NCBI RefSeq assembly: GCF_002216775.1
Contig: NZ_CP022315.1
Location: 1,736,001 to 1,800,000, forward strand
Origin: Virgibacillus phasianinus
GTDB taxonomy: Bacteria > Bacillota > Bacilli > Bacillales > Amphibacillaceae
Direction: 5' to 3'
Length of the DNA stretch: 64,000 nt
In this document: positions 8,252 to 22,324 of the stretch, piece by piece
How the letters are laid out: the number at the start of each line of letters is the position of its first letter
Position numbering within the stretch: position 1 is the stretch's first letter
The notes under the pieces: generated by a model
The model's input: the letters and a program-made list of their open reading frames with translations, nothing else
The model's database searches: none
What the model was told of the DNA's origin: nothing
Translations under genes and position numbers: made by a program

Positions 8252-9118
8252 ATGAAGCTGGGAATGAGTTCATACAGTTTAGTTGGAGCGTTAAACTCGG
8301 GTGAAATGTCGATTTTGGATGTGATTGAGTGGACAGCCGATCATGGTGGCGAGCATATTGAGCTTGTCCCGATGGGGTACACGCTAACGGAGAATCCGGA
8401 TTTAATAGCAGCCATTATACAAAAAACAAAAGAAACAGGAATTGAAATTTCCAACTATGCAATTGGGGCGGACTTTCTGCCAGCAAGCGTGGAAGAATTT
8501 GAGCAGGAAATTGCCCGCGTTAAGAAGGAAGTGGATATTGCAAGTGAGCTCGGTGTCAAGCTAATGCGGCATGATGTTTCATTTAAGCCTCCACATGAAG
8601 CCTCTATCCAGCAGTTTGAACAAGACCTGCCGAGGTTAGTGGAAGCTTGCCAGCGAATTGCCGATTACGCTGCGCAATATGACATTGTCACAAGTATTGA
8701 AAACCATGGCTTTTATGTCCAGGCAAGCGATCGGGTTCAGCGTCTGGTTAATGCGGTGGACAGGGCTAATTTTAAGACAACGCTTGATACAGGCAATTTT
8801 CTATGTGTGGATGAGGACCCAGTTGCCGCAGTGAAGAATAATATTTCACTTGCATCGATGGTCCATATTAAAGATTTTTACCATCGACCAGCATCTGCGT
8901 ATAACCCTGGTGAAGGCTGGTTTCAGACGACATCCGGAAATTACCTGCGCGGTGCGATAAGCGGCCACGGGGATATTGATATCGAAGCGGTCATTAAGGT
9001 GGTTAAACAATCTGGATACGATGGGTATATTTCCATCGAATTTGAAGGGCTGGAAGAGTGTAAACAAGGTTCCAGAATTGGCTTGGATAATGTCCGGAAA
9101 ATCTGGGAAGAAGTGTAA
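8252..9118 (+). CDS. Sugar phosphate isomerase/epimerase-type TIM barrel (copy 2)
   Basis: A 288-residue paralogue of the protein at 4732, with the same domain plan throughout. The metal-binding blocks TSIENHGF, TTLDTGNF, SMVHIKDFYH and GYISIEFEGLEE are all present, so a working divalent-metal TIM barrel is expected. The family isomerises or epimerises sugars and includes eliminases acting on 3-keto sugars. It begins at an ATG seven bases after GAGGAGGGC and is followed after 21 bases by an oxidoreductase. Duplication of an isomerase-oxidoreductase unit in one locus suggests two related substrates or two steps of one pathway. Confidence 0.85.
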   Translation: MKLGMSSYSLVGALNSGEMSILDVIEWTADHGGEHIELVPMGYTLTENPDLIAAIIQKTKETGIEISNYAIGADFLPASVEEFEQEIARVKKEVDIASELGVKLMRHDVSFKPPHEASIQQFEQDLPRLVEACQRIADYAAQYDIVTSIENHGFYVQASDRVQRLVNAVDRANFKTTLDTGNFLCVDEDPVAAVKNNISLASMVHIKDFYHRPASAYNPGEGWFQTTSGNYLRGAISGHGDIDIEAVIKVVKQSGYDGYISIEFEGLEECKQGSRIGLDNVRKIWEEV

Positions 9119-9139
9119 ACAGGAAAAGAGGCGTATAAA

Positions 9140-10204
9140 ATGGAAAAAATAAAAATTGGTGTGATTGGTGCTGGTTCGATTTCGGAGATGCACTTTGAGT
9201 CGTACAAAAATAATAGTGATGTGGAAATCTATGCGGTTTGTGATTTGAACGAACAACGTGCCGAGGAAAAGGCAGAGAAATATGGCGCAGAAAAATATTA
9301 TACAAACTATCAGGATTTGCTAGATAATCCAGAAGTTGATGCGGTAAGTATATGCACGTGGAATAATTCCCATGCGGAAATATCAATCGCTGCATTAAAC
9401 AGTGGGAAGCATGTGCTGGTTGAGAAACCACTATGTAAAACGGTAGAAGAAGCACGCAACATTGAAAAGGCTGCGAAAAAAAATGATGGAAAAGTCATTC
9501 AAGTTGGATTTGTGCGCAGGTTTGGTACCAACACGAAGGTATTAAAGAGTTTCATAGAATCAGGTGATCTCGGTGAAATCTATTATGCAAAGGCTTCCTG
9601 TCTTCGTGTTTTGGGTAATCCGGGGGGCTGGTTTTCCGATAAGGAACGTTCAGGTGGTGGCCCGTTGATTGATTTGGGTGTTCATATTATCGATTTATGC
9701 TGGTACTTGATGGGCAAACCAAAAGTCAAATCGGTTAGCGGGAACACGTACAATAAACTTGGGAATCGCTCCAATATTCAAAACAAATCATTCTATCAGG
9801 CTGCCGATTATGATCCAGAGAAAAATACAGTCGAGGATCTGGCCAACGCCATGATTCGCTTTGAAAATGGAGCATCATTAGTAGTGGATACGAGCTATGC
9901 ACTCCATGCTAAAGAGGAATCAATCAATGTGAACATCTTTGGTGATAAAGGCGGCGCGGAAATTGAGCCGGCCCTGCAGATCTTTACGGAAAAAAATAAT
10001 ACGATGTTAAACGCAACACCACAGATTGATTCCCTGTCATTTGATTTTGTGAAAGGGTTCCAGGATGAAATTAATCATTTTGTATCCTGCGTCAAAGGTG
10101 AAACGGAAACGATCAGCCCAGTCGAGGATGGCGTCGAAATTATGAAGATATTGGCCGGAGTCTATGAATCTAGTGAAAAAGGTGCAGAAGTTCACTTCGA
10201 CTAA
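9140..10204 (+). CDS. Gfo/Idh/MocA family oxidoreductase
   Basis: A 354-residue nicotinamide-dependent oxidoreductase with a complete Rossmann domain: GVIGAGSISEMHFESY, then VCDLNEQRAEEKAEKYG with the acidic residue that usually selects NAD(H). HVLVEKPLCKT holds the conserved lysine, and SGGGPLIDLGVHIIDLCWYLMG supplies the catalytic G-H-x-x-D block. The family oxidises many sugars and inositols, often beside TIM-barrel isomerases as here. The start follows AAAAGAGGCG. Length is normal for the family, in contrast to the shortened paralogue at 5703. The substrate cannot be read from sequence. Confidence 0.88.
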   Translation: MEKIKIGVIGAGSISEMHFESYKNNSDVEIYAVCDLNEQRAEEKAEKYGAEKYYTNYQDLLDNPEVDAVSICTWNNSHAEISIAALNSGKHVLVEKPLCKTVEEARNIEKAAKKNDGKVIQVGFVRRFGTNTKVLKSFIESGDLGEIYYAKASCLRVLGNPGGWFSDKERSGGGPLIDLGVHIIDLCWYLMGKPKVKSVSGNTYNKLGNRSNIQNKSFYQAADYDPEKNTVEDLANAMIRFENGASLVVDTSYALHAKEESINVNIFGDKGGAEIEPALQIFTEKNNTMLNATPQIDSLSFDFVKGFQDEINHFVSCVKGETETISPVEDGVEIMKILAGVYESSEKGAEVHFD

Positions 10205-10222
10205 AGCTAGGAGGTACTACCA

Positions 10223-11626
10223 ATGGCAAATAAAACGAAACCAAATATCCTGTTCATTATGAGTGACGACCATGCAGCCCATGCGATGAGCTGTTATGAT
10301 AGCAAAATCAATCAAACGCCCAATCTAGACCGGATTGCGGATGAGGGTATGCGCTTTGACAATTGCTTTTGTACCAACTCTATTTGTGCGCCGAGCAGGG
10401 CGGCTATTTTGACGGGGCAATATAATCATGTGAATGGGGTAAAAACACTTGGTGACGGAATTGACGGCAGGAAGCCAAATGTACAAAAGGTGCTCAAGGA
10501 TAATGATTATCAGACTGCTATCGTTGGAAAATGGCATTTAGGTCATGGCGGTGAGCATGACCCGACTGGTTTTGACTACTGGAATGTCTTACCGGACCAA
10601 GGGGATTACCATGATCCGAAGATGATTGAAATGGGAAAAGAAAAGCAATACAAGGGATATGTGACCGATCTCATCACCGACATTTCGCTTGACTGGCTAC
10701 AGAACCGTTCAGCAGATCAGCCGTTTATGCTGATGTGCCATCATAAGGCGCCACATCGGCCGTGGGAGCCGGATGACAAACATGCCCAACTGTATGAGGA
10801 TATCGAGATCCCTGAACCGGAAACATTTCATGATGATTATGCCAATCGGTCGAATGCTGCTAAGGAAGCAACCATGCGTGTGGACCGGGATCTTTTTAAG
10901 ACAGATTTGAAAATGGATCCACCGGAAAATCTGTCACCAGCGGAACTTAAAAGCTGGAAATATCAACGCTATATCAAAGATTATTTACGTGTTGTTGCCT
11001 CGATTGATGATAATGTTGGCCGGTTGCTTGACTACCTGGAAGAGGAAGGACTGGCGGAAAATACGATTGTGATGTATACATCTGATCAAGGCTTTTTCCT
11101 CGGCGATCATGGCTGGTATGACAAACGATTTATGTATGAGGAATCGCTAAGAATGCCATATATCGTCCGCTATCCTCGGGCGGTGGAACCAGGGTCAGTA
11201 ACAGACAATATGGCGTTAAATGTTGATTTTGCTGAAACGTTCCTTGATTATGCGGGAATTGACATACCCGATGATATGCAAGGCACAAGTCTTCGTCCCG
11301 TACTCGAAGGGAGAACACCTGATGATTGGCAGACCTCAGTCTATTACCGGTACTGGGAGCATTTAAGTGACCCGCATAAAGTCGGTGCCCATTACGGCGT
11401 GCGGACGGAGCGGTACAAGCTGATCTATTATTATGGGCAAGCATTAGGAGCCTCGAATACGCTTGATGAAACGAGAACCCCAGAATGGGAGTTATTCGAT
11501 CTGCAAGAGGACCCTTATGAATTGAACAATGTTTATGATGATCCGAATTATGCGGATACGGTAACAATTTTAAAGGAGGAGCTCCACCGGCTGAAGGAGA
11601 AGGTCGGGGATGAGGCGTGTGATTAA
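10223..11626 (+). CDS. Formylglycine-dependent sulfatase (type I, Cys-type)
   Basis: A 467-residue alkaline-phosphatase-superfamily sulfatase that removes sulfate esters from sugars. NILFIMSDDHAAHAMSC carries the first metal aspartates. SICAPSRAAILTGQ holds the C-x-P-S-R sequence, whose cysteine is converted to formylglycine. GKWHLGH and TSDQGFFLGDHGWYDKRFMYEESLRMP are further active-site blocks. There is no signal peptide, so it probably desulfates imported sugars. Cys-type sulfatases need a formylglycine-generating enzyme or anSME, and none is encoded in the window. With the fucosidases and GalNAc genes this suggests sulfated mucin-like or glycosaminoglycan substrates. A short GGGGCCT hairpin follows the stop. 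Confidence 0.9.
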   Translation: MANKTKPNILFIMSDDHAAHAMSCYDSKINQTPNLDRIADEGMRFDNCFCTNSICAPSRAAILTGQYNHVNGVKTLGDGIDGRKPNVQKVLKDNDYQTAIVGKWHLGHGGEHDPTGFDYWNVLPDQGDYHDPKMIEMGKEKQYKGYVTDLITDISLDWLQNRSADQPFMLMCHHKAPHRPWEPDDKHAQLYEDIEIPEPETFHDDYANRSNAAKEATMRVDRDLFKTDLKMDPPENLSPAELKSWKYQRYIKDYLRVVASIDDNVGRLLDYLEEEGLAENTIVMYTSDQGFFLGDHGWYDKRFMYEESLRMPYIVRYPRAVEPGSVTDNMALNVDFAETFLDYAGIDIPDDMQGTSLRPVLEGRTPDDWQTSVYYRYWEHLSDPHKVGAHYGVRTERYKLIYYYGQALGASNTLDETRTPEWELFDLQEDPYELNNVYDDPNYADTVTILKEELHRLKEKVGDEACD

Positions 11627-11630
11627 ATTG

Positions 11631-11656
11631 AGGGGCCTGCATAGGCCCCTGTTCTA
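11631..11656 (+). terminator. Hairpin after the sulfatase gene
   Basis: AGGGGCCT (11631-11638) pairs with AGGCCCCT (11643-11650) around a GCAT loop. The T run after it is weak (GTTCT), so termination may be partial. Confidence 0.5.
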
Positions 11657-11689
11657 CATATCTATAAATTCCAAAATAGAGGTGACCGG

Positions 11690-17466
<5,777 letters not shown>

Positions 17467-17484
17467 GTAGGGAGAGTGAATGGT

Positions 17485-19119
17485 ATGCCGGAATTTGAAA
17501 CCCGTTGTTTGAGTTCATTAATAAAAGTTTTTCCAGATGAGGAGTTGACTGCGAGGCCATTTAATCAAGCTTCCGCACTATGGAATGAAGCCTATTCGTT
17601 TCAAGTTGCATACAGGCAAAAAGGTAATGAATTGGAAAAAGTCACGGTTCGCGCAGAGGGAACGATAGGGGACGTCGTTACCATGCGGACGGTTGGCTTG
17701 GTCCCGTCAAATTTTCCGTGTTACAAGGATCATGACGAGGATGTACTCAGAGTAACTCCAGGTTTATATCCGGATCCACTGTACCGGATGAAGGATCGTG
17801 GGTTACCGGTGGCCCCGTCAAACCAGTGGCGTTCTGTCTGGATTACCGTCAACCTTGATGAAAAAATACAGGCGGGGTCCAAGCAGATTAACGTGCTTTT
17901 TGAAAAGGAGTCTGGAGAGTTGTTGGGGGAAGAGGTCTTTGATTTGGAGGTAATCCCGGCATCGCTGCCCGAACAGCAATTAATCTGTACCCAGTGGTTT
18001 CATGCCGATTGTTTGGCGACACATTATAATGTGGATATTTTCAGTGAAGAGCATTGGGAGCGGATTGACCAATATATGCAAACAGCGGCCGAGCACGGCA
18101 GCAACATGTTGTTAACGCCTTTGTTCACCCCGCCGCTTGATACCGATATTGGCGGGGTGCGTCCCACCGTGCAATTGGTCGAGGTAGAAAAAACTGGTGA
18201 GACGTATCAATTTAATTTTGCAAAACTAACGCGCTGGATCGAATTATGTTTAAAGCATGGAATCAGGTATGTGGAGTTTTCCCACCTTTTTACGCAGTGG
18301 GGCGCGGAGCATGCACCAAAGATTGTCGCAAAGGTAAACGGTGAAACGAATCGAATTTTTGGCTGGGAAACCGATGCATCCGGGCATGAATACAAAGAAT
18401 TTCTTTCGCAGTTTTTACCCGAGCTGATCACCTATATCAAGGAACAGGGGCTCGAAGACCGGGTATATTTTCATGTATCAGATGAGCCGAGTCAAGACAA
18501 TCTGGAGTCGTATCAACAGGCAAGTGACTTGATACATGATTATTTGTCCGACTTCCCTGTCATCGACGCACTGTCAGATTATGCTTTTTACGACCGGGGG
18601 CTGGTAAAAAATCCGATTCCAGCGAACGATCATCTGGTACCTTTCCTGGAAAATAACGTTCCGAATCTATGGACGTATTATTGCTGTGTCCAGTACAAGA
18701 AGGTATCCAATCGGTTCTTTGCATTTCCATCCGCGCGCAATCGCATTAGTGGCATGCAATTTTACCACTATAACATTGCCGGGTTCCTGCACTGGGGGTA
18801 TAACTTTTGGTATTCGAGATTGTCCCGCAAACAAATTGATCCATTTCAAAATACGGACGCAGATGGCGGATTCCCCTCAGGAGATGCGTTCTTGGTATAC
18901 CCTGGTGAGAATGGACCGATTGAATCGATCCGGATGGAAGTATTTTATGAGGCATTGCAGGATTTACGGGCATTGCAATTGCTGGAAAAGCTGATTCGCC
19001 GAGCAGAAGTATTGAATTTGCTTGGGCCGATAACGTTTGAGGACTATCCGCGTGGCAGTGAATGGCTGTTAACGAAGCGGGAAAAAGTTAACCAGAAAAT
19101 TTTGGAGGCGATCGAATGA
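17485..19119 (+). CDS. DUF4091/GH123-type glycoside hydrolase, possible beta-N-acetylgalactosaminidase
   Basis: A 544-residue protein with the DUF4091 / GH123 catalytic region. Family GH123 contains beta-N-acetylgalactosaminidases using substrate-assisted catalysis with adjacent Asp and Glu. Here YFHVSDEPSQDN (about residue 330) provides that pair. The C-terminal GDAFLVYPGENGPIESIRMEVFYEALQDLRAL is a DUF4091 hallmark, and the N-terminal 170 residues look like a beta-sandwich. I choose the ATG at 17485 because GGGAGAG sits eight bases upstream; an in-frame GTG at 17476 is too close. It overlaps the next gene by four bases, so they are coupled. A GalNAc-releasing role agrees with the agaS-nagA-lacCD operon downstream, but specificity is inferred. 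Confidence 0.78.
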   Translation: MPEFETRCLSSLIKVFPDEELTARPFNQASALWNEAYSFQVAYRQKGNELEKVTVRAEGTIGDVVTMRTVGLVPSNFPCYKDHDEDVLRVTPGLYPDPLYRMKDRGLPVAPSNQWRSVWITVNLDEKIQAGSKQINVLFEKESGELLGEEVFDLEVIPASLPEQQLICTQWFHADCLATHYNVDIFSEEHWERIDQYMQTAAEHGSNMLLTPLFTPPLDTDIGGVRPTVQLVEVEKTGETYQFNFAKLTRWIELCLKHGIRYVEFSHLFTQWGAEHAPKIVAKVNGETNRIFGWETDASGHEYKEFLSQFLPELITYIKEQGLEDRVYFHVSDEPSQDNLESYQQASDLIHDYLSDFPVIDALSDYAFYDRGLVKNPIPANDHLVPFLENNVPNLWTYYCCVQYKKVSNRFFAFPSARNRISGMQFYHYNIAGFLHWGYNFWYSRLSRKQIDPFQNTDADGGFPSGDAFLVYPGENGPIESIRMEVFYEALQDLRALQLLEKLIRRAEVLNLLGPITFEDYPRGSEWLLTKREKVNQKILEAIE

Positions 19120-20345
19120 GTACAGGCGAAATCAAACCGACGGCAAAACAGCTGGAATATCAGGCATGGGAATTTGGATTGTTTATCCACTTCGGATTGC
19201 GGACTTTCTATGAAGGCTATGTTGATTTTGACAAGCGGCCAATGTATCCTGCTAGGTTTAATCCAAGCGCCCTCGACTGTGAACAGTGGATTCTAACGGC
19301 GAAAGCGGCCGGCATGAAATATGCTGTGCTTACGGCCAAGCATCATGATGGTTTTTCGAACTGGCCGTCCAGATTTACTGACTTTTCAGTAGCCAATTCT
19401 GCGTGGAAAGATGGTAAGGGAGATGTCGTGCAGGAATTCACAGCGGCATGCCACAAACATGGGATCAAACCAGGCTTATATTATTCTCCATACGATGGAT
19501 CCGCCGATTTTTATCATGATAAAGATGGAAAAGCCTACGACGATTATTTCATCAATCAAATAACCGAGCTGCTAACGAATTATGGAGATGTTGATATTCT
19601 GTGGTTTGATGGCGCTGGGTCAGAGAATCATGAATATGATTGGCAACGAATTGTTGATACAGTACGTTCACTCCAGCCGAATATCCTGCTCTTTAATATG
19701 GCTGACCCGGATTTCCGCTGGATTGGCAATGAGGATGGTATTGCACCCACTCCGTGCTGGAACGAAGTGGATACCGATGATCTATCAGACTACCATGGGA
19801 ACAAAGGTCGTTTGTGGCTGCCGGCGGAATGTGACGTGCAGATGAGGGATAACTGGTTTTACAGTGAGAATGATGAGCATACAGTGAAAAGCCTGGAACA
19901 ACTAATGGGTATTTATTATTATTCAATCGGCCATGGTGCCAACCTGCTGCTAAATATTGGACCAAACAGACAAGGGCTATTGCCGGAAAAAGATCGACGA
20001 AGGCTTGTTGAGTTTGGTGATAAGGTTCGAGAGCGTTTCGCTTCCAAAGTAGCGACAATTGATCAGTTTGAGCAACGGGAACGAACGTGGATGTATCAAG
20101 CAAAAGAGCCTCACATGCTCAACCATGTAGTCATCCAAGAGGATTTACGGAATGGTGAAAACGTGGAAAGCTTTAAGGTCGCCATTATTTCAGAAAAGTC
20201 CCGCCAAAAGGTCACCATATATGAAGGCAGGAGTATAGGAAATAAAGCCATAATCCAAGTGCCAGCCATTAAAGTCCGAGGAGTTGAAGTAGAAGTAACG
20301 AAAAGTACCCGAGAGCCTAGATTGAAAGGAATATCAGTTTACTAG
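19116..20345 (+). CDS. GH29 alpha-L-fucosidase (copy 2)
   Basis: A 409-residue GH29 protein without a signal peptide. WEFGLFIHFGLRTFYEG, MKYAVLTAKHHDGFSNWPS and DILWFDGAGSENHEYDW are family blocks, the last carrying the expected nucleophile Asp. GANLLLNIGPNRQGLLP follows. It overlaps the preceding DUF4091 gene by ATGA. The protein is shorter than copy 1 and differs around the nucleophile (DGAG instead of DFSY), suggesting a different linkage preference, perhaps alpha-1,3/1,4 versus alpha-1,2. It is the last intact gene of the hydrolase run; the stop is followed directly by repeat DNA. Confidence 0.92.
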   Translation: MSTGEIKPTAKQLEYQAWEFGLFIHFGLRTFYEGYVDFDKRPMYPARFNPSALDCEQWILTAKAAGMKYAVLTAKHHDGFSNWPSRFTDFSVANSAWKDGKGDVVQEFTAACHKHGIKPGLYYSPYDGSADFYHDKDGKAYDDYFINQITELLTNYGDVDILWFDGAGSENHEYDWQRIVDTVRSLQPNILLFNMADPDFRWIGNEDGIAPTPCWNEVDTDDLSDYHGNKGRLWLPAECDVQMRDNWFYSENDEHTVKSLEQLMGIYYYSIGHGANLLLNIGPNRQGLLPEKDRRRLVEFGDKVRERFASKVATIDQFEQRERTWMYQAKEPHMLNHVVIQEDLRNGENVESFKVAIISEKSRQKVTIYEGRSIGNKAIIQVPAIKVRGVEVEVTKSTREPRLKGISVY

Positions 20346-20379
20346 AGTGGCGGGGACGGTGGGTCGAAGGCGGGACGGA

Positions 20380-20398
20380 GGGACAGGTCCCTTGTCCC
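20380..20398. repeat. GGGACA-TGTCCC dispersed palindrome
   Basis: GGGACA and TGTCCC flank GGTCCCT. The same short element, with at most a base changed, occurs at 26374, 26443 and 63757. Here it lies seven bases before a 21-bp-period array. Confidence 0.6.
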
Positions 20399-20405
20399 AA
20401 CGATG

Positions 20406-20480
20406 GACTTGGGCGAGAAGCAGGTGCACTTGGGAGAGGGGCAGCTGGAACTCGGGAGAGAACCACATGAACTTTGGCCC
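20406..20480. repeat. 21-bp-period array, four units, fused to an SDR gene remnant
   Basis: Cores ACTTGGG or AACTCGGG start at 20406, 20427, 20449 and 20470 (spacing 21, 22, 21). The last unit runs into the minus-strand remains of a short-chain dehydrogenase gene, so the array occupies the place where the rest of that gene should be. Confidence 0.7.
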
Positions 20481-20564
20481 TTCATCCGCAAATAACTGAA
20501 CGGTAGCGGCTCCGATACCACTCGCACCACTTGTTATGATTGCTACTTTATCCTGTAATCTCAT
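20465..20564 (-). pseudogene. N-terminal remnant of a short-chain dehydrogenase/reductase
   Basis: On the minus strand an ATG at 20564, with GGAGGAG nine bases upstream, opens MRLQDKVAIITSGASGIGAA followed by TVQLFADEG. This is the Rossmann start of a classical SDR (TGxxxGxG here with Ser for the first Gly). The next codons would read AKV after one inserted base, so a frameshift is present at GGGCCAAAGTT. After that the sequence is 21-bp repeat DNA and no further SDR coding is seen. The ribosome binding site is still intact. About 220 residues of the gene are lost. Confidence 0.75.
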
Positions 20565-20728
20565 CAAAAGGCTCCTCCATTTTTGGCTTGTGTCGACATG
20601 ATTTTATTTTGTTCCGTTTTGTACCTTTATCAATGGTTTTGTTTATTGCCTTTTTAAATTTGCCTAGGAACATTAGTTCGACTATAATTAAAGATAATAA
20701 ATTTATCTATGAAGGGGGATGTGGTAAA

Positions 20729-21730
20729 ATGGAGGATAATACAGTTGTGCTAGAAAGACCTGCTAATTATGGGACGGCACCGGATTATGATGGACTTTGG
20801 AAAGCATTAATTGAAGAATTGTTTGAGGAGTTCATGCAGTTCTTTGCTCCAGATTTATATGATGAAATTGACTTTTCTAAGGGGAGCGAGTTTTTAAATA
20901 AGGAATTGCTGAAAGAGTTTATAAATGAAAAAAAGGGGCGTGTTGAGGCAGATCAAATTGTGAAGGTTTGCTTGAAAAATGGTCATGAAAGATGGATTTT
21001 GATTCATATTGAAGTACAGGGTAAGACAGGTAAGGGTTTCGCTAAACGCATGTTCCGGTATTTTTATCGAATTTATGATAAACACAATCAGGAGGTCTAT
21101 GCGATTGCTCTTTTAACAGATACGGAACAAGCAATTGTCCCGAACCATTTTCATTATTCATTTTTTGGCACGGAACTGGACTACAGATATAACGTATATT
21201 CTTTTCACAATCAGAGCATAAAAAAGCTAGAGGCCTCATCAAATCCATTTTCAGACGCAGTTATTGCTGGCATTTACGCTGGTAAAACTAGGCATGATGC
21301 AAACAGACGTTATGCTTTTAAGCGAAAATTAATGATTCAAATTCTTCAATCTACACCCACACAACCAGAACACACCCGCACATATTTATCCGCTTTATTC
21401 CATTTTATTGATAATATACTTCAGGTTTCAAACGAGTTAGAAGAAAAGCTGGAAGAAGACATTATTCCTTATATACGAAAGGGGGCGGAACAACAGATGC
21501 TTGCTGGCAGAAAGAGCAACCCGTGGACAAAGGTTCTTGCAGAGTTTGAGGAGAAGGGTTTAGAGAGAGGTTTAGAGAGGGGCATTGAGAAGGGCATAGC
21601 AAAAGGCAGAGAGGAAGCCGCGAAGGATTTTGCTAAAGAGTTGATACGCAAGGATTTTCAAAACGAACAAATTATGGAACTGACAAAACTAGATCTAGTT
21701 GAAGTTGAAAAATTGAGGGAATCACTTTAA
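20729..21730 (+). CDS. Rpn family recombination-promoting nuclease / PD-(D/E)XK transposase-like protein
   Basis: A 333-residue protein of the Rpn / YhgA-like family, whose members carry a PD-(D/E)XK nuclease domain and promote RecA-independent recombination. The nuclease core is visible as LYDEIDFSKGSEF and ADQIVKVCLKNG, then WILIHIEVQGK. The C-terminus has the typical charged repeats (EKGLERGLERGIEKG) and a short RKDF...ELTKLDL...LRESL tail. I place the start at the ATG at 20729 behind GAAGGGGG; the longer frame from 20540 encodes an unlikely hydrophobic leader. A near-identical duplicate of its last 110 codons follows at 21857. Confidence 0.85.
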   Translation: MEDNTVVLERPANYGTAPDYDGLWKALIEELFEEFMQFFAPDLYDEIDFSKGSEFLNKELLKEFINEKKGRVEADQIVKVCLKNGHERWILIHIEVQGKTGKGFAKRMFRYFYRIYDKHNQEVYAIALLTDTEQAIVPNHFHYSFFGTELDYRYNVYSFHNQSIKKLEASSNPFSDAVIAGIYAGKTRHDANRRYAFKRKLMIQILQSTPTQPEHTRTYLSALFHFIDNILQVSNELEEKLEEDIIPYIRKGAEQQMLAGRKSNPWTKVLAEFEEKGLERGLERGIEKGIAKGREEAAKDFAKELIRKDFQNEQIMELTKLDLVEVEKLRESL

Positions 21731-21856
21731 ACAAAGTGATAAGGGCGGAACTGGATTAATTGCTGGTTTCGCTTTTTATCATGGGAATGGATCATGTAAT
21801 GAAAAGTAGTTGTTGTTACGATAGTAAGGCATGTCTGTTTACCTATATTTTGTTTC

Positions 21857-22197
21857 ATATACTTCAGGTTTCAAACGAGTTAGAAGAAAAGCTGGAAGAA
21901 GACATTATTCCTTATATACGAAAGGGGGCGGAACAACAAATGCTTGCTGGCAGAAAAAGCAACCCGTGGACAAAGGTTCTTGCAGAGTTTGAGGAGAAGG
22001 GTTTAGAGAGAGGTTTAGAGAGAGGCATTGAGAAAGGCATTGAAAAAGGCTTAGAAAAGGGCATAGCAAAAGGCAGAGAGGAAGCAGCGAAGGATTTTGC
22101 TAAAGAGTTGATACGCAAGGATTTTCAAAACGAACAAATTGTGGAACTGACAAAACTAGATCTAGTTGAAGTTGAGGAATTAAGGGAATCACTTTAA
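21857..22197 (+). pseudogene. Tandem duplicate of the Rpn nuclease C-terminus
   Basis: From ATACTTCAGGTTTC onward the sequence repeats the last third of the preceding gene almost exactly, to the identical LRESL stop. The only length change is in the charged repeat, where this copy has two extra blocks (GIEKG and GLEKG). The nuclease domain is absent, and the open frame from 21760 starts with unrelated residues and no good ribosome binding site. It could be a recombination donor for the variable-length tail, or simple decay. Confidence 0.8.
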
Positions 22198-22215
22198 ACA
22201 TAAGAAAAGAGCTGA

Positions 22216-22259
22216 AAATACCGAAACCAGACTAACTTCCGGTTTCGGTATTTACTTTT
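22216..22259 (+). terminator. Intrinsic terminator before the nag/aga operon
   Basis: AAATACCGAAACC (22216-22228) pairs with GGTTTCGGTATTT (22241-22253), followed by ACTTTTC. The descending arm overlaps the -35 region of the next promoter. Confidence 0.8.
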
Positions 22260-22279
22260 CATCAATAATATTCTATACT
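22251..22279 (+). promoter_or_regulatory. Sigma-A-type promoter of the GntR regulator gene
   Basis: TTTACT (22251-22256) and TATACT (22274-22279) are separated by 17 bases. The operator palindrome begins eight bases after the -10 box, so a bound repressor would cover the transcription start. Confidence 0.6.
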
Positions 22280-22287
22280 AAACCCAG

Positions 22288-22301
22288 CTGGTTATAACCA
22301 G
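22288..22301. promoter_or_regulatory. Palindromic GntR-type operator
   Basis: CTGGTTATAACCAG is a perfect 14-bp palindrome between the promoter and the regulator gene. The half-site TGGTTAT recurs at 23096, which supports autoregulation plus control of the operon. Confidence 0.7.
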
Positions 22302-22324
22302 TCAAGGAGGTGGCAAATTAGGTA

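Noticed and set aside
8055-8255. A 66-codon Arg-rich frame before the second isomerase gene
   Set aside because: It follows the GC-rich repeat at 8036; the composition reflects the repeat and not a protein.
20540-20728. Longer N-terminus for the Rpn nuclease
   Set aside because: The extra 63 residues are unrelated to the family and the ATG at 20729 has a strong ribosome binding site.
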